A stretch of 32,837 bases of DNA from JAHECQ01 sp047638695 (GTDB taxonomy: Bacteria > Actinomycetota > Acidimicrobiia > Acidimicrobiales > SZUA-35). Shown piece after piece: positions 1-7,137 of the stretch. Position numbers and translations under genes: made by a program. Location of the stretch: the NCBI GenBank assembly GCA_047638695.1, contig JBLINY010000043.1, positions 1-32,837 on the forward strand. The letters are read 5' to 3'. The first letter of the stretch is position 1. Each line of letters opens with the position of its first letter. The notes beneath the pieces are model-generated. The model was not told the origin of the DNA. It ran no database searches and saw only the letters and a list, made by a program, of their open reading frames with translations.

Positions 1-2
1 AC

Positions 3-233
3 GCCCACCCGGAAGATCTCCTCGGCCTTTATGAGGGCATCCCTCAAACAGAACGAGACGACTACGGCGGATTCGAGCTCCCCGACCGCGTCACGCTCTA
101 CCGCTTGGCCCTGTGCGACATGGCGGTTGATCGTCAACACCTAGAGGACGAGATACTGGTCACCGTTGTTCACGAACTCGCACATCATCTCGGCATCGAC
201 GACGAGCGGCTGACTGAACTTGGTTGGGACTGA
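3..233 (+). CDS. Zincin_1-type metallopeptidase family protein, C-terminal part (5' end outside window)
   Basis: An open frame enters from the left edge at base 3 and ends at the TGA at 231-233, leaving 76 residues. The sequence has the zinc-binding motif HELAHHLGIDD at about residues 56-66 of this part, followed by ERLTELGW. This HExxH...GIDD signature and tail are typical of the short (about 110-140 residue) Zincin_1 family (formerly DUF1025) of predicted neutral-zinc metallopeptidases, common in actinobacteria. The two His and the Glu of HExxH would bind zinc and activate water; the physiological substrate of the family is not known. The N-terminal part, including the start, lies outside the window. 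It is transcribed away from the left edge and followed by about 240 bases with no convincing gene. Confidence 0.85.
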   Translation, partial: AHPEDLLGLYEGIPQTERDDYGGFELPDRVTLYRLALCDMAVDRQHLEDEILVTVVHELAHHLGIDDERLTELGWD

Positions 234-413
234 ACCCAGTCGTCTCCACCAGGACGCGTTCGCCATGCAAGCTGGCAACAGTCATCGGCGACGAAGCGGC
301 CTGGGTGGGAGCGCACGCCTGAGGGTGTCGTATCGCTCCGGATCGCCCTTCTGAGTTGGGTTTCTCCAGCCCTATTAAATGTCTGTGATGTCCGCATGTT
401 TGTCTGCGATGGA

Positions 414-433
414 GGGAGCGTGAGTGCGCTCCC
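414..433 (+). other. Short hairpin in the leader of the 476 gene
   Basis: A perfect 7-bp stem (414-420 with 427-433) encloses a 6-base loop, about 40 bases before the gene starting at 476. No T-run follows, so it is not a standard terminator for the metallopeptidase gene. It may be a leader structure or chance. The rest of 234-475 shows nothing I can assign. Confidence 0.25.
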
Positions 434-475
434 CCAGATCGTTGAAGCGACACAACGTTCACGCGACACGACAGG

Positions 476-1295
476 GTGGTCATCATGGAGAACAGACAAG
501 CAATCGAGCGGCCGATCGAAAGGCCAGTTGGCCGAACGCGCCCACGGCGGCCACTCGCCTCCCTCTGTGTGCTCGCCCTGATTGCCGCATCGCGTTCGTC
601 GGGATCGAGCACCGGGGCGGCCGACACAGAAGAAGAACCTGTCGCCACCGCGGCAACTCCGGAAGCCGACACAGAGCCCGAGACCGGGGTAGACACCGAG
701 CCAGAATCCACTCCGTCATCGGAGATCGCTCTTCGCTGGGAGCAAGGTTGGAGCGGACCGATTCCGGCCGGAACGGTCCGGCTGCCCGAGTTGGGAGGCA
801 TCCAGTTCGAGCTCGAAACCGAACGAATGGCATACCAAGACCGCGCCTTCACGATTCTGCGAGTGCAGGAAGAGCCCGTCGTCCACGAGGTCAACCTCTT
901 GGCACCGACAGCAACACCTGACGGTGAAGCAATCACCACCATCGACGAACTGGTGGTTGCACTGACCGACTTCGTCGGGGCCGACCTCGTCGAAGCTGGA
1001 CTCGGTTGAAACTCAGCTGGGGGTCGCCCGTGCGTTCGATTTCGTGGTGGGCGATAGGCAAGTCGATCGCGAAACGGCGTTTCTGGAAGCCGGTTCCGGT
1101 GGATGGGACCCTTGGGAGTTTGGCCGATTCTGGCTTTTGGACACCGAACGTGGCGTCCTCATGGTGACCGCTGAGTCGCAGGTACAGGAGTCCGACTTAT
1201 TGGACGAGACAATCGCCATGGCCGAGACGGTGCTGGCCACGATCGAATTCGTCGAGATCGAGGAACCACCTGCTGGTGATGGTGCCCGGTCGTGA
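476..1295 (+). pseudogene. Secreted or lipoprotein-like hypothetical protein, interrupted by a frameshift
   Basis: Two consecutive frames read as one protein. The first (476-1009, 177 residues) begins with a basic stretch and a hydrophobic segment (about residues 26-39, LASLCVLALIAAS) like a signal peptide, then a Thr/Glu/Pro-rich linker and a folded-looking part (from about residue 80). It stops at TGA 1007-1009. The second frame is open through the junction and reads VETQLGVARAFDFVVGDRQ and on to 1295, so a one-base indel near 985-1008 would join them into about 272 residues. A lipobox-like Cys after the signal is absent; RSSG stands where CGSSG might be expected, hinting at further damage. 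The family is not recognised. Alternatives are a sequencing error or two real overlapping genes with a GTG start at 1044. The second frame overlaps the next gene by 4 bases (GTGA). Confidence 0.5.
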
Positions 1296-1654
1296 TCGAG
1301 ACCGCCGTCACCAATAGTGCGAGTGGATTCGAGGGCACGTTCGTCGTCACCGAGGGCGCTGATGTTCTCGGGTGCTCGGGTGGCTCGCTCGTGGGGTCTG
1401 AAGGACCGAGCCAGCAGATCCGGGGCTTGATCCAGGAATTGACCTGTGACGGCGGATCCGCCGTCGGAACCCTCAGGATCTACATTGAAGCAAGCGGCTG
1501 GCACGGAGACCGCGACGTGACCGGTCCGTGGGTGATCGACTCCGGCGACGGCGACTTCGCTGACTTCACGGGCAACGGCGCCTTGGCTGCTGACCTTGTT
1601 GGCCGGGGCGAGAGCGGCGGCGCCACCTGCACAGGTGAGCTCGTAGCTAACTAG
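1292..1654 (+). CDS. Small beta-rich hypothetical protein
   Basis: A 120-residue frame starts with GTG overlapping the TGA of the preceding frame, so it may be translationally coupled. The protein is rich in Gly, Thr and Asp and in short beta-strand-like segments, and it has three Cys (about residues 28, 52 and 114). The patterns GTFVVTEG, GPWVIDSGDGDF and ATCTGEL look like a small secreted beta-sandwich or barrel domain, but there is no signal peptide of its own. It may therefore be the second domain of a once longer secreted protein whose first part lies at 476-1295. No family is recognised with confidence. It is followed 11 bases later by a strong hairpin. Confidence 0.55.
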   Translation: MIETAVTNSASGFEGTFVVTEGADVLGCSGGSLVGSEGPSQQIRGLIQELTCDGGSAVGTLRIYIEASGWHGDRDVTGPWVIDSGDGDFADFTGNGALAADLVGRGESGGATCTGELVAN

Positions 1655-1665
1655 AGCCGATAGCC

Positions 1666-1701
1666 GAGCGGCGGCTCTTGAACGAGCCGCCGCTCGTTCA
1701 A
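1666..1701 (+). terminator. Two overlapping, mutually exclusive hairpins after the 1292 gene
   Basis: A perfect 12-bp GC-rich stem (1666-1677 with 1684-1695) encloses the 6-base loop TTGAAC. The six bases right after the stem (1696-1701) are GTTCAA, the exact complement of that loop. A second 10-bp hairpin (1678-1687 with 1692-1701, loop CGCC) is therefore possible but excludes the first. Placed 11 bases after a stop codon and before the next gene, it is most simply a terminator, although no T-run follows. The nested A-B-A'-B' layout is unusual. Confidence 0.6.
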
Positions 1702-1746
1702 GAACGGGATATCCCCACGAACTCAACCGCGGTCGGAAAGTGCCGA

Positions 1747-2055
1747 GTGATAGTGATGAGTTTCAAAAAGTCCGGTCTCGTCACCTGTGCCACATTGGGT
1801 TTGCTCTTCAGCGCGTGTGGAGGCAGCAGCGATGCAGCCGAGCCCGCTGACGACGGAGCAGATCGCCAGGCCGTGATCGACTGGATGCTGGGTGAGGGCG
1901 AAACTCAGGAGTCGGCGGAATGCTTCGCCGACGAACTAACGCAGTACACGGCCGCTGACTTCGGCGCCTTCGACAGCGCAGAGTCAGAAGCCGATTTGCC
2001 CGAGGGTATGAGCGACGACGTGCTGGCTGCCGCCGGCAAGTGCGCCGAAGGCTAA
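1747..2055 (+). CDS. Small secreted lipoprotein
   Basis: The protein has about 102 residues. It opens with a short basic stretch (MSFKKSG), a hydrophobic core and the lipobox LLFSAC followed by GGSSD, so it should be lipidated on Cys and anchored outside the cytoplasmic membrane. The mature part is acidic and carries two further Cys (AECFADEL and AGKC near the end) that could form a disulfide. I prefer GTG 1747, because GGAAAG lies 6 bases before it; ATG 1756 is the alternative and gives MSFKKSG directly. Similar small acidic lipoproteins with a CFADEL-like motif occur in actinobacteria without known function. It converges on the amidohydrolase gene ending at 2075. Confidence 0.7.
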   Translation: MIVMSFKKSGLVTCATLGLLFSACGGSSDAAEPADDGADRQAVIDWMLGEGETQESAECFADELTQYTAADFGAFDSAESEADLPEGMSDDVLAAAGKCAEG

Positions 2056-2074
2056 TCAGGATGGGTTGAGCGGG

Positions 2075-3274
2075 TCAGGATTGCGTTGCAAGCAGCTTGG
2101 CGTTGTCGGCCTCGGTCGGGGGGCTGATGTGATAGAGCTTCTCCGCATTCGCCCACAGGATCTTCCGGCGGGTCTCGTCGTCGCTATCGCCAAGCCCCTT
2201 CTCAATACGGTCATGTACTTCGTCGCCGTAAAGACAGGTCGGGTGCGGGAAGTCGGTTTCGAACAGGATCCGATCGACTCCGACCTTGTCGATCAGTCGT
2301 CGTGGTGCCACCTGTTCGAACCAGTAACAGGCGTAAACGTTGCTGGCGAAGTACTCCGAGGGCAGGCGATCGAGGTCGGGCCGCTCCTCGGGCACCCGAT
2401 TGCCGAGGAACTGATAGTCGAGTGCTTCGAGGGCAAACGGAATCCAACCGATTCCGGACTCAACCGAAACAAACTTGATGTCGGGGTGTCGGGCCAGCAC
2501 GCCTGAGATCAGCAGATCCATCAACTGGAAGCCGTTGGCCAAGAAGATGTTCACCGAACCTGCGGCGAAGGTAGCCATACGGCCGTACGCCTCTACTTGC
2601 TTGCGGCCAAGACCGGCCTCCATGTTTCCAGAGCCAATGTGGAAACTAACCGGGAGGTCGAGCTCGACCGCGGTGCGCCACAGCGGATCCCAGTGCGGGT
2701 CACCGAGCATCGGCTGATCGAAGGCGTGAGGCTCGCCGGTGAAGAGGATGCCCTTGTGTCCCATGGCGGCGCAGCGCTTCACCTCGGTCACGGCGGCATC
2801 AACATCCCAGAACGGCGTCGATGCGATGGGCAACAATCGGCGTGAGTCGGCCGAGGCCCACTCGGTCTGCCAGTTGTTGTAGGCCTCGACGCAGGCCAGC
2901 ATCAGGTCGCGGTCGCCGAGCTTGAGGAACTCCTGGTTGCCGAAACCGGCCACGTTCGGATACATCACCATCGACCAGATACCCATCGAGTCCATGTACT
3001 TCAGTCGCTCATCCGCATTGTGAGCGCCGGGGTGCATGTCTTCATAGGTGGCGGGCCACGACTGCATGTCGCCCCGGCCGGCGGTGGCCGTAAGGCCGGC
3101 GAGGGCAAGCTTCTTGTCGCCGAGGTACCAGGCGTCGCGATCGGCCCGGTCCCGCTTGACGTACGGCACTCGATCTCGCATGGAAGCCGGGACCCGAGAC
3201 ACCCAAAGGTCGGGGGCCTCGGTCACGTGCGTGTCAACATCGTTGATGTAGTACTCGGTCGGATGATTGGCCAT
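2075..3274 (-). CDS. Amidohydrolase family protein (Amidohydro_2)
   Basis: This 399-residue protein is a metal-dependent TIM-barrel hydrolase or decarboxylase of the Amidohydro_2 group (ACMSD/gamma-resorcylate decarboxylase-like). Seen: the N-terminal metal motif DVDTH at about residues 12-16, VSFHIGSGN in the middle, ESGIGWIPFALEALDYQF, and ILFETDFPHP near the C-terminus, whose Asp is the usual catalytic metal ligand. The start is ATG 3274 (MANHPTEYY), which leaves 100 bases to the divergent AhpD-like gene; the frame is open further upstream but without family similarity. Members often act on carboxylated aromatic or CoA-pathway intermediates, or are uncharacterised. The substrate cannot be inferred here. 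A paralogue-like enzyme lies at 12691-14148. Confidence 0.88.
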   Translation of the reverse strand: MANHPTEYYINDVDTHVTEAPDLWVSRVPASMRDRVPYVKRDRADRDAWYLGDKKLALAGLTATAGRGDMQSWPATYEDMHPGAHNADERLKYMDSMGIWSMVMYPNVAGFGNQEFLKLGDRDLMLACVEAYNNWQTEWASADSRRLLPIASTPFWDVDAAVTEVKRCAAMGHKGILFTGEPHAFDQPMLGDPHWDPLWRTAVELDLPVSFHIGSGNMEAGLGRKQVEAYGRMATFAAGSVNIFLANGFQLMDLLISGVLARHPDIKFVSVESGIGWIPFALEALDYQFLGNRVPEERPDLDRLPSEYFASNVYACYWFEQVAPRRLIDKVGVDRILFETDFPHPTCLYGDEVHDRIEKGLGDSDDETRRKILWANAEKLYHISPPTEADNAKLLATQS

Positions 3275-3374
3275 GGCTCTCACGTTAAACCGGTTCTTCG
3301 GGCCAGGGCCAAGAAGTCGACGAAGGCGATCTTCGACATTGCTTGCTTTCCATGCTCTTGGGACACTTGCCGTC

Positions 3375-4463
3375 ATGGTCTGGTCCGCGGATGTAGACGT
3401 CAGGGTGCGAGACGATCTCGTTGAAGCTCAACGACTTGCGTGGAGCACCATCGGGGCATGTGGCACCTGGTGGACGGGCGCGGAGCGGGTCGCAATCGCG
3501 GAAGTTGTCGTTGCTGCAGTGACCGATCCCGAGCCTTTGGCCCCGTGGGTGGCCCGCTCGTCGGTGGCCGACCAGCGCATGCCTGAGAACTTGCCGGCTG
3601 CAGCAATCGACGCCGCCTACCGACTAGCCCGATCACCGGGCACCCTGACCGGCGACTGGTACCGGTCGATCATCGGGGCGGGGCTAACCCCCGGCCAATA
3701 TGTGGAACTTGTAACGCTCGTCGTTCGCGTGGCCGCGATCCAGCGGTTCGCCACAATCCTGGGCGCCGAACTGCCACCGCTACCCGAACCGGCAGCGGGC
3801 CAGCCGTCCCGATCCGAACCGACCGGTCTCGACCAGCACCATCATTGGGTACCCATCGTGCGCCCAGCAGACGCCGACGAAGAACTCGACTGGTTGTACA
3901 GCGGCGGCTTCGCACCCAACGTCCGTCGCGCACTTTCAGCTGTGCCCGAGTCCTATCGCCAGATCAATCCGCTGCAGCAGGCCGGCTATCTGCCTATGGG
4001 CAAGATGATGGCCCTCGACTGGCATCGCCCGGGTCTGGATCGGCGCCAGATGGAGCTGGTGGCGGCGAAGACGTCACAGGTCAACGAGTGCTTCTATTGA
4101 ACGACGTCCCACTCGATGCTGCTCGGTCTGAGCAGCGACAGTCAGGGCGAGTCGGTCGACTTCTCGGCTATCACCGATGGCGGTGACAACGGGGTTCCGC
4201 ACGGAGATCTCCTCGTTCGTTTCAGCCAAGTGGCCGCCTCGCTCGATAGCACTGAGTCCGAGCTAGCCGCAGTCCGTGCCGAGGTCATCGACGCAATGGG
4301 CGAGGTCGGGTTTGTTGAGGCCGCTGCGACGGTGGCCAACTTTACGATGATGACCCGCATCGCCGACGGCACCGGCACGCCACTCGACCCAGGAACCGTC
4401 GAGCCAAGTGCGCCCATGCGTGAAGCCATGAAACTTGACGGACTGGTATCAGCCCGTCACTGA
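3375..4463 (+). CDS. AhpD-like (carboxymuconolactone decarboxylase superfamily) selenoprotein, TGA 4098-4100 read as selenocysteine
   Basis: One frame runs from ATG 3375 to TGA 4461-4463 with a single internal TGA at 4098-4100, giving 362 residues with Sec at 242. Around it the protein reads E227...C239-F-Y-U242-TTS-H246. The Glu, Cys, Cys and His of Mycobacterium tuberculosis AhpD (E118, C130, C133, H137) have exactly this spacing, so TGA stands at the resolving or attacking Cys of CxxC. The frame continues without a break for 120 residues (HSMLLGL, then a helical tail), and a SECIS-like hairpin follows the TGA. AhpD-like proteins reduce peroxides or disulfides through this pair. Ordinary termination would remove the active site and the C-terminal third. 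The upstream part (residues 1-220) is helical and may hold a second, Cys-less AhpD-like half. Sec versions of AhpD-like proteins are known from marine microbial surveys; the Sec machinery (selA, selB, selC, selD) is not in the window. The start ATG 3375 (MVWSADVDV) leaves 100 bases to the divergent amidohydrolase. Confidence 0.85.
4115..4139 (+). promoter_or_regulatory. Bacterial-type SECIS element
   Basis: A perfect 7-bp stem, GCTGCTC (4118-4124) with GAGCAGC (4130-4136), extended by a T-G wobble (4117/4137) and a further G-C pair (4115/4139) across one mismatch, encloses the 5-base loop GGTCT (4125-4129). The loop starts 25 bases after the last base of the internal TGA, within the distance known for bacterial SECIS elements (about 16-37). 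Its G-rich start with GU is what SelB recognises, and GGUCU is also present in the apical loop of E. coli fdhF. It lies inside the coding sequence, as in other bacteria. Confidence 0.8.
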
Positions 4464-4549
4464 CACCGCCACACAACGCTGCGACCCTCAACGCCGGTGA
4501 AAAGGATGCGACGTCGGCGACATGAAGCGAGAGGGCAATTGTCATCGGG

Positions 4550-4790
4550 GTGCGGCAGCTCTCGGCGCCGAACAGGAGAGCTTGAGCGGCGTCAGCGTCG
4601 CCAGCGGCAAGGTAAGCCGGCACCCGGATGCTGTCGCCTGACCCCCACACGTTCGGGAAGCGACCCAACTCCCTCGCCACTCGATGGGCTCCCGCGTAGT
4701 CGCCAAGGGCATGACTTCCAAGAAGTCGGCGAAGCCGTCGACAAGGTGTTCGCAGTTGTCGAGGATCACGAGAGCACGTCGTCATGCACC
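4550..4790 (-). pseudogene. Remnant of a LuxR/AfsR-type (LAL) regulator ATPase domain
   Basis: Reading leftward, one frame gives RALVILDNCEHLVD, the Walker B-like segment of signal-transduction NTPases in large LuxR/AfsR regulators, then LATTREP, the sensor-like TSREP motif. The expected continuation (GSGDSIRVPAYLAAGDADAAQ) appears in another frame about 20 codons on, so there is at least one frameshift, and a TGA precedes the conserved block. No P-loop and no HTH domain are present nearby. This is a decayed fragment with no complete domain left. The rest of 4464-4888 shows nothing else. Confidence 0.65.
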
Positions 4791-4888
4791 GCTAACGATG
4801 CCGACATGGCGGAAGACGGTTCATGGCCGGTCTTGATTGCCAGCTTGGGTTTGCTCGATGGGGGCACAGGGGCTGGCGAACGGGGCGG

Positions 4889-5215
4889 CTAGCTGCAATC
4901 GGTGGCAACGCCGAGTGCGGCACACACCTGGTGCATCCGAGCCCCGCTGAGCGTCCCGAGGCGTTCGATCATCACTCCGACCGAAACCGACTCGACCGAG
5001 TCGAGATTCACGGCGCTCCGCAAAGGAATGGGGTCGTCCCCAGGTTCGAGCACAACTTCGCTGGGCAGGCCGCGGATTGTGGTTGTGCAAGGCGCCACCA
5101 GTGCCCGACCCAGGCGGGGAATCGCAACGTTGCGCGACAGCACCACTACTGGTCGCCGGCCAACATCGGGCGGTTCGCACCACCAAACCTCGCCTCGCAA
5201 CGGAATCGTGCTCAT
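4889..5215 (-). CDS. mazF: MazF/PemK-type endoribonuclease toxin
   Basis: This 108-residue protein starts MSTIPLRGEVWW, the typical first strand of MazF/PemK toxins (RGEVWW), followed by GRRPVVVLSRN (the RPVLVLS strand), VAPCTTTIRGLPSEVVL and a Leu/Asp-rich C-terminal half with VNLDSVESV. Members are sequence-specific mRNA interferases. The start ATG 5215 overlaps the TGA of the antitoxin gene as ATGA (5212-5215), a typical coupled TA arrangement. The frame is open further upstream, but that part belongs to the antitoxin gene. The length is normal and no damage is seen, in contrast to the decayed genes on both sides. Confidence 0.88.
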   Translation of the reverse strand: MSTIPLRGEVWWCEPPDVGRRPVVVLSRNVAIPRLGRALVAPCTTTIRGLPSEVVLEPGDDPIPLRSAVNLDSVESVSVGVMIERLGTLSGARMHQVCAALGVATDCS

Positions 5216-5451
5216 GTGGCCGATGCCGCGTCTCGGAAGGACCCGAGGTCGCCCCACTCATCGGGTTCAGCGATTGGCTGCTCGGTGTACGCCGTGTCGT
5301 AGGCTTCATCGATCCGCACCCGGCGATAGTTGGCGAGAAGCGCCGACAATGCAGCGTCGATGAGCTCGGCATCGGTGGTTCCAGCGCCGGTGTCTCGCGC
5401 TCCTTGTAGCAGTGCACTGTCGACAGTCGTACTGATGCGGACTCTGGCCAT
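5212..5451 (-). CDS. Ribbon-helix-helix antitoxin (MazE-like partner of 4889-5215)
   Basis: The 79-residue protein begins MARVRISTTVDSALL, an N-terminal beta strand and helix typical of ribbon-helix-helix DNA-binding antitoxins, followed by helix two (DAELIDAALSALLANYRR) and an acidic C-terminal tail (EPDEWGDLGSF) likely to wrap the toxin. The start ATG 5451 fits the domain; an in-frame ATG at 5478 lies inside the operator-like palindrome and would add a nine-residue N-terminal tail unusual for the fold. The stop overlaps the toxin start. The antitoxin probably represses its own operon through the inverted repeat 10 bases upstream. Confidence 0.82.
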   Translation of the reverse strand: MARVRISTTVDSALLQGARDTGAGTTDAELIDAALSALLANYRRVRIDEAYDTAYTEQPIAEPDEWGDLGSFRDAASAT

Positions 5452-5460
5452 GCTACAAGT

Positions 5461-5478
5461 ATGCCACAGTTGTGGCAT
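5461..5478 (-). promoter_or_regulatory. Operator-like inverted repeat of the MazEF-like module
   Basis: A perfect 8-bp inverted repeat with a 2-base centre (ATGCCACA-GT-TGTGGCAT) ends 10 bases before the antitoxin start. It is the only strong dyad in the promoter region. The small spacing suits a ribbon-helix-helix dimer. Autoregulation is inferred from the antitoxin family. Confidence 0.65.
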
Positions 5479-5539
5479 ATAGATTTGGCCACAGGCCGGC
5501 TCTGCTCACCTGCGGCGCTGTTCGCTCGACCTCGGTTAA

Positions 5540-5690
5540 CGACGATCCACACTGGTTACAAAACTTGGAAGCGGCCGGTTACGACGTCCCACAAGATGAG
5601 CACACCAGGGCTTACACGAACCCACAGTCGGAACAGAAACGCGCATCCACCGCATGGTCGTGCCCGCATCCCCCGCACTCAGCCAGTGCC
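5540..5690 (-). pseudogene. Remnant of a double zinc-ribbon protein
   Basis: Read on the minus strand in one frame, the region gives CGGCGHDHAVDARFCSDCG and then VCSSCGTS, PAASKFCNQCGSSLTE, that is two CxxC...CxxC zinc ribbons. Such double ribbons often start actinobacterial adenylate cyclases or signalling ATPases. The frame has a TAA just after the first ribbon and another inside the second (between CGTS and PAAS), and no start codon or following domain is visible. I treat it as a dead fragment. It faces the same way as the ATPase remnant at 4550-4790, with the MazEF-like module between them, so both may come from one gene split by the module. Confidence 0.6.
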
Positions 5691-5769
5691 GCTTCCCTCC
5701 TCAGACAACACTAGAGGCGAGAGGTACGCTGCGGCTTCCTTCGACAGGGACGAGATGGGCCGCGTTGTG

Positions 5770-6421
5770 CTGTTTGCCTGAGCTAGGCGCACTCTCTCGA
5801 CTCTTGGGCCAACGTGTAAAGGTCCTCATGGACACTGTCGGCATCGAGAAAGCGATCATCCACAGCTTTGACTCTGCTCGCGAGATGGCGATGGTCTTTG
5901 CTGCGCAGTACCCCGAGCGAGTGTTCGCCCGCATGAGCGACCTCAAGCCTGACAACGCCGATCTCGCATCGCTGGGCCGCTTCGAACGTCAAGTTGCGGC
6001 CCGGTTGGGTGATCGAAAGTGACGCGAGGTGCTCGACGCCCACGATCGCCTCGTCGCTACCGCAGTCGAGCGGTTTGACGGGCGCCTTGTGAAGACCAGT
6101 GGCGATGGAGCGCTCGCTACCTTCAGCAGTCCCGGCCGAGCAATTGCTACCGCCCGCGCCATCGGTGACGGCACCGAGGCTCTGTGTCTCGAGGTGCGAC
6201 CCGGGATTCACACCGGAGAGTGCGAAGTGCGGGGCGATGACGTCGGTGGAATCGCCGCGCACATTGCGGCCCGGATCGCCGGGATGGCCACCAGCGGCCA
6301 GGTGCTCGTCTCCCGAACAGTTACCGACTTGGTGGTAGGCGGTGACGTGGTGTTCGCCGATGAGGGCGAGCACGAGTTCAAGTGTGTCCCCGGGAGCTTC
6401 CAGATTTACTCGGTGTGCTGA
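5770..6421 (+). pseudogene. Remnant of an alpha/beta-hydrolase / class III adenylate cyclase fusion
   Basis: The first part reads VLMDTVGIEKAIIHSFDSAREMAMVFAAQYPERV, the nucleophile-elbow region of hydrolases fused to cyclases, with the GxSxGG elbow degraded. After a gap the cyclase domain begins within QVAARLGDRK, then TGA (6020-6022), then REVLDAHDRLVATAVERF, where family members have GDRxWRELLD. The stop therefore replaces a Trp codon (TGG to TGA). Downstream the catalytic domain is good (VKTSGDGALATF, GIHTGECEVRGDDVGGIAAHIAARI, GQVLVSRTV) and ends at 6421. The first metal-binding FTDIVxST block is missing, so a deletion has also occurred. A fragment translated from 6032 could not bind metal normally. 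Confidence 0.7.
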
Positions 6422-6446
6422 ACGAGGCCAGGCGTTGTAGCTCAGC

Positions 6447-6869
6447 TCATGTACCGATGACGGCCAGCCCCATGGACCGGGCCGCCTGCGCCTGGCGTAC
6501 ATCGAAGGTCAACATTGTCGTCGTCCTTCCCGACCGCAGAGCGGCGGCGATGTGCAGCGCATCGAGCGAACGACAAAGCGTTTGTTCCGACACCCTGGCA
6601 GCCTCATTGCAAGTGGCAGCATCGACCGCGATCAGAGCGAATGCGTCCAGATCGTCAAGGAGCTGCCGTTTTGCCGTCGCAGCCTGATTCTCATCGAGCA
6701 GACGGGCGAGATTGCGGCGAACCTCAACTTCGGTGATGCGGCATGTCGCCACGACCGGGTCGCTGGCCATGAAGTCGATCGCAGCCATGGAGTCGTGTTC
6801 GTGTACATACCGCTTCAGTAGGGCACTGCTGTCGACATAGAGGACCACGTCAAACACCGCGATCGTCAT
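6447..6869 (-). CDS. vapC: VapC-type PIN-domain ribonuclease toxin
   Basis: A 140-residue PIN domain. Visible are the first acidic residue in VLYVDSSALLKRYV, the second in CRITEVEVRR (Glu), and the third and fourth in LDALHIAAA and LTFDVRQAQAA. These four acidic positions bind Mg2+ or Mn2+ in the RNase active site. The length is typical of VapC. The start ATG 6869 overlaps the end of the antitoxin gene by 20 bases; a later GTG within VVLYVD is possible. It is intact and lies beside decayed genes. Confidence 0.85.
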   Translation of the reverse strand: MTIAVFDVVLYVDSSALLKRYVHEHDSMAAIDFMASDPVVATCRITEVEVRRNLARLLDENQAATAKRQLLDDLDAFALIAVDAATCNEAARVSEQTLCRSLDALHIAAALRSGRTTTMLTFDVRQAQAARSMGLAVIGT

Positions 6870-7137
6870 CGAGCACCGCGGCAATTGAACGCCGACTCTC
6901 GAACAGCAACGGCTCACCAAGAGTCGTTCGCCGCGGTGGGTCAACCCAACCAGCTTCGATGCCGCGAGCAAGTTGCGAGGGACCCGAGATGGGAACCAGC
7001 TCGGCCACGGGCCGCCCGCGGTCGGTCACCGTCACCCGCGCTCCCTCGGACACGCTGGCGACGTACTCGGAGAGCTTGGCCTTGAGCTCTCGGATACCAA
7101 CGTTCAGCTGGTCGGTATTCACATGATCAGTATCCAT
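6850..7137 (-). CDS. vapB: VapB antitoxin of the Phd/YefM family
   Basis: The 95-residue protein contains VGIRELKAKLSEYVASVSEGARVTVTDRGRPVAELVPI at residues 13-50, the Phd/YefM DNA-binding fold with the usual GRPVAxLVP end, followed by a variable toxin-binding tail (RRSIAAVLDDDRGV). The start ATG 7137 sits inside one arm of a 12-bp inverted repeat, so binding of the antitoxin to this site would cover both the promoter and the start codon. It overlaps vapC by 20 bases. Confidence 0.85.
   Translation of the reverse strand: MDTDHVNTDQLNVGIRELKAKLSEYVASVSEGARVTVTDRGRPVAELVPISGPSQLARGIEAGWVDPPRRTTLGEPLLFESRRSIAAVLDDDRGV

Noticed and set aside
160..942. Long minus-strand frame of 260 codons
   Set aside because: It is antisense to the metallopeptidase end and the 476 gene, has low-complexity composition and shows no family motif.
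1678..1746. Longer start for the small lipoprotein
   Set aside because: It would put a non-signal-like stretch before the signal peptide and begin inside the hairpin.
4116..4463. Separate 115-residue gene starting at ATG 4116
   Set aside because: It is in the same frame as the upstream AhpD-like gene, has no ribosome binding site, and completes that protein; the TGA between them sits at the second redox position.
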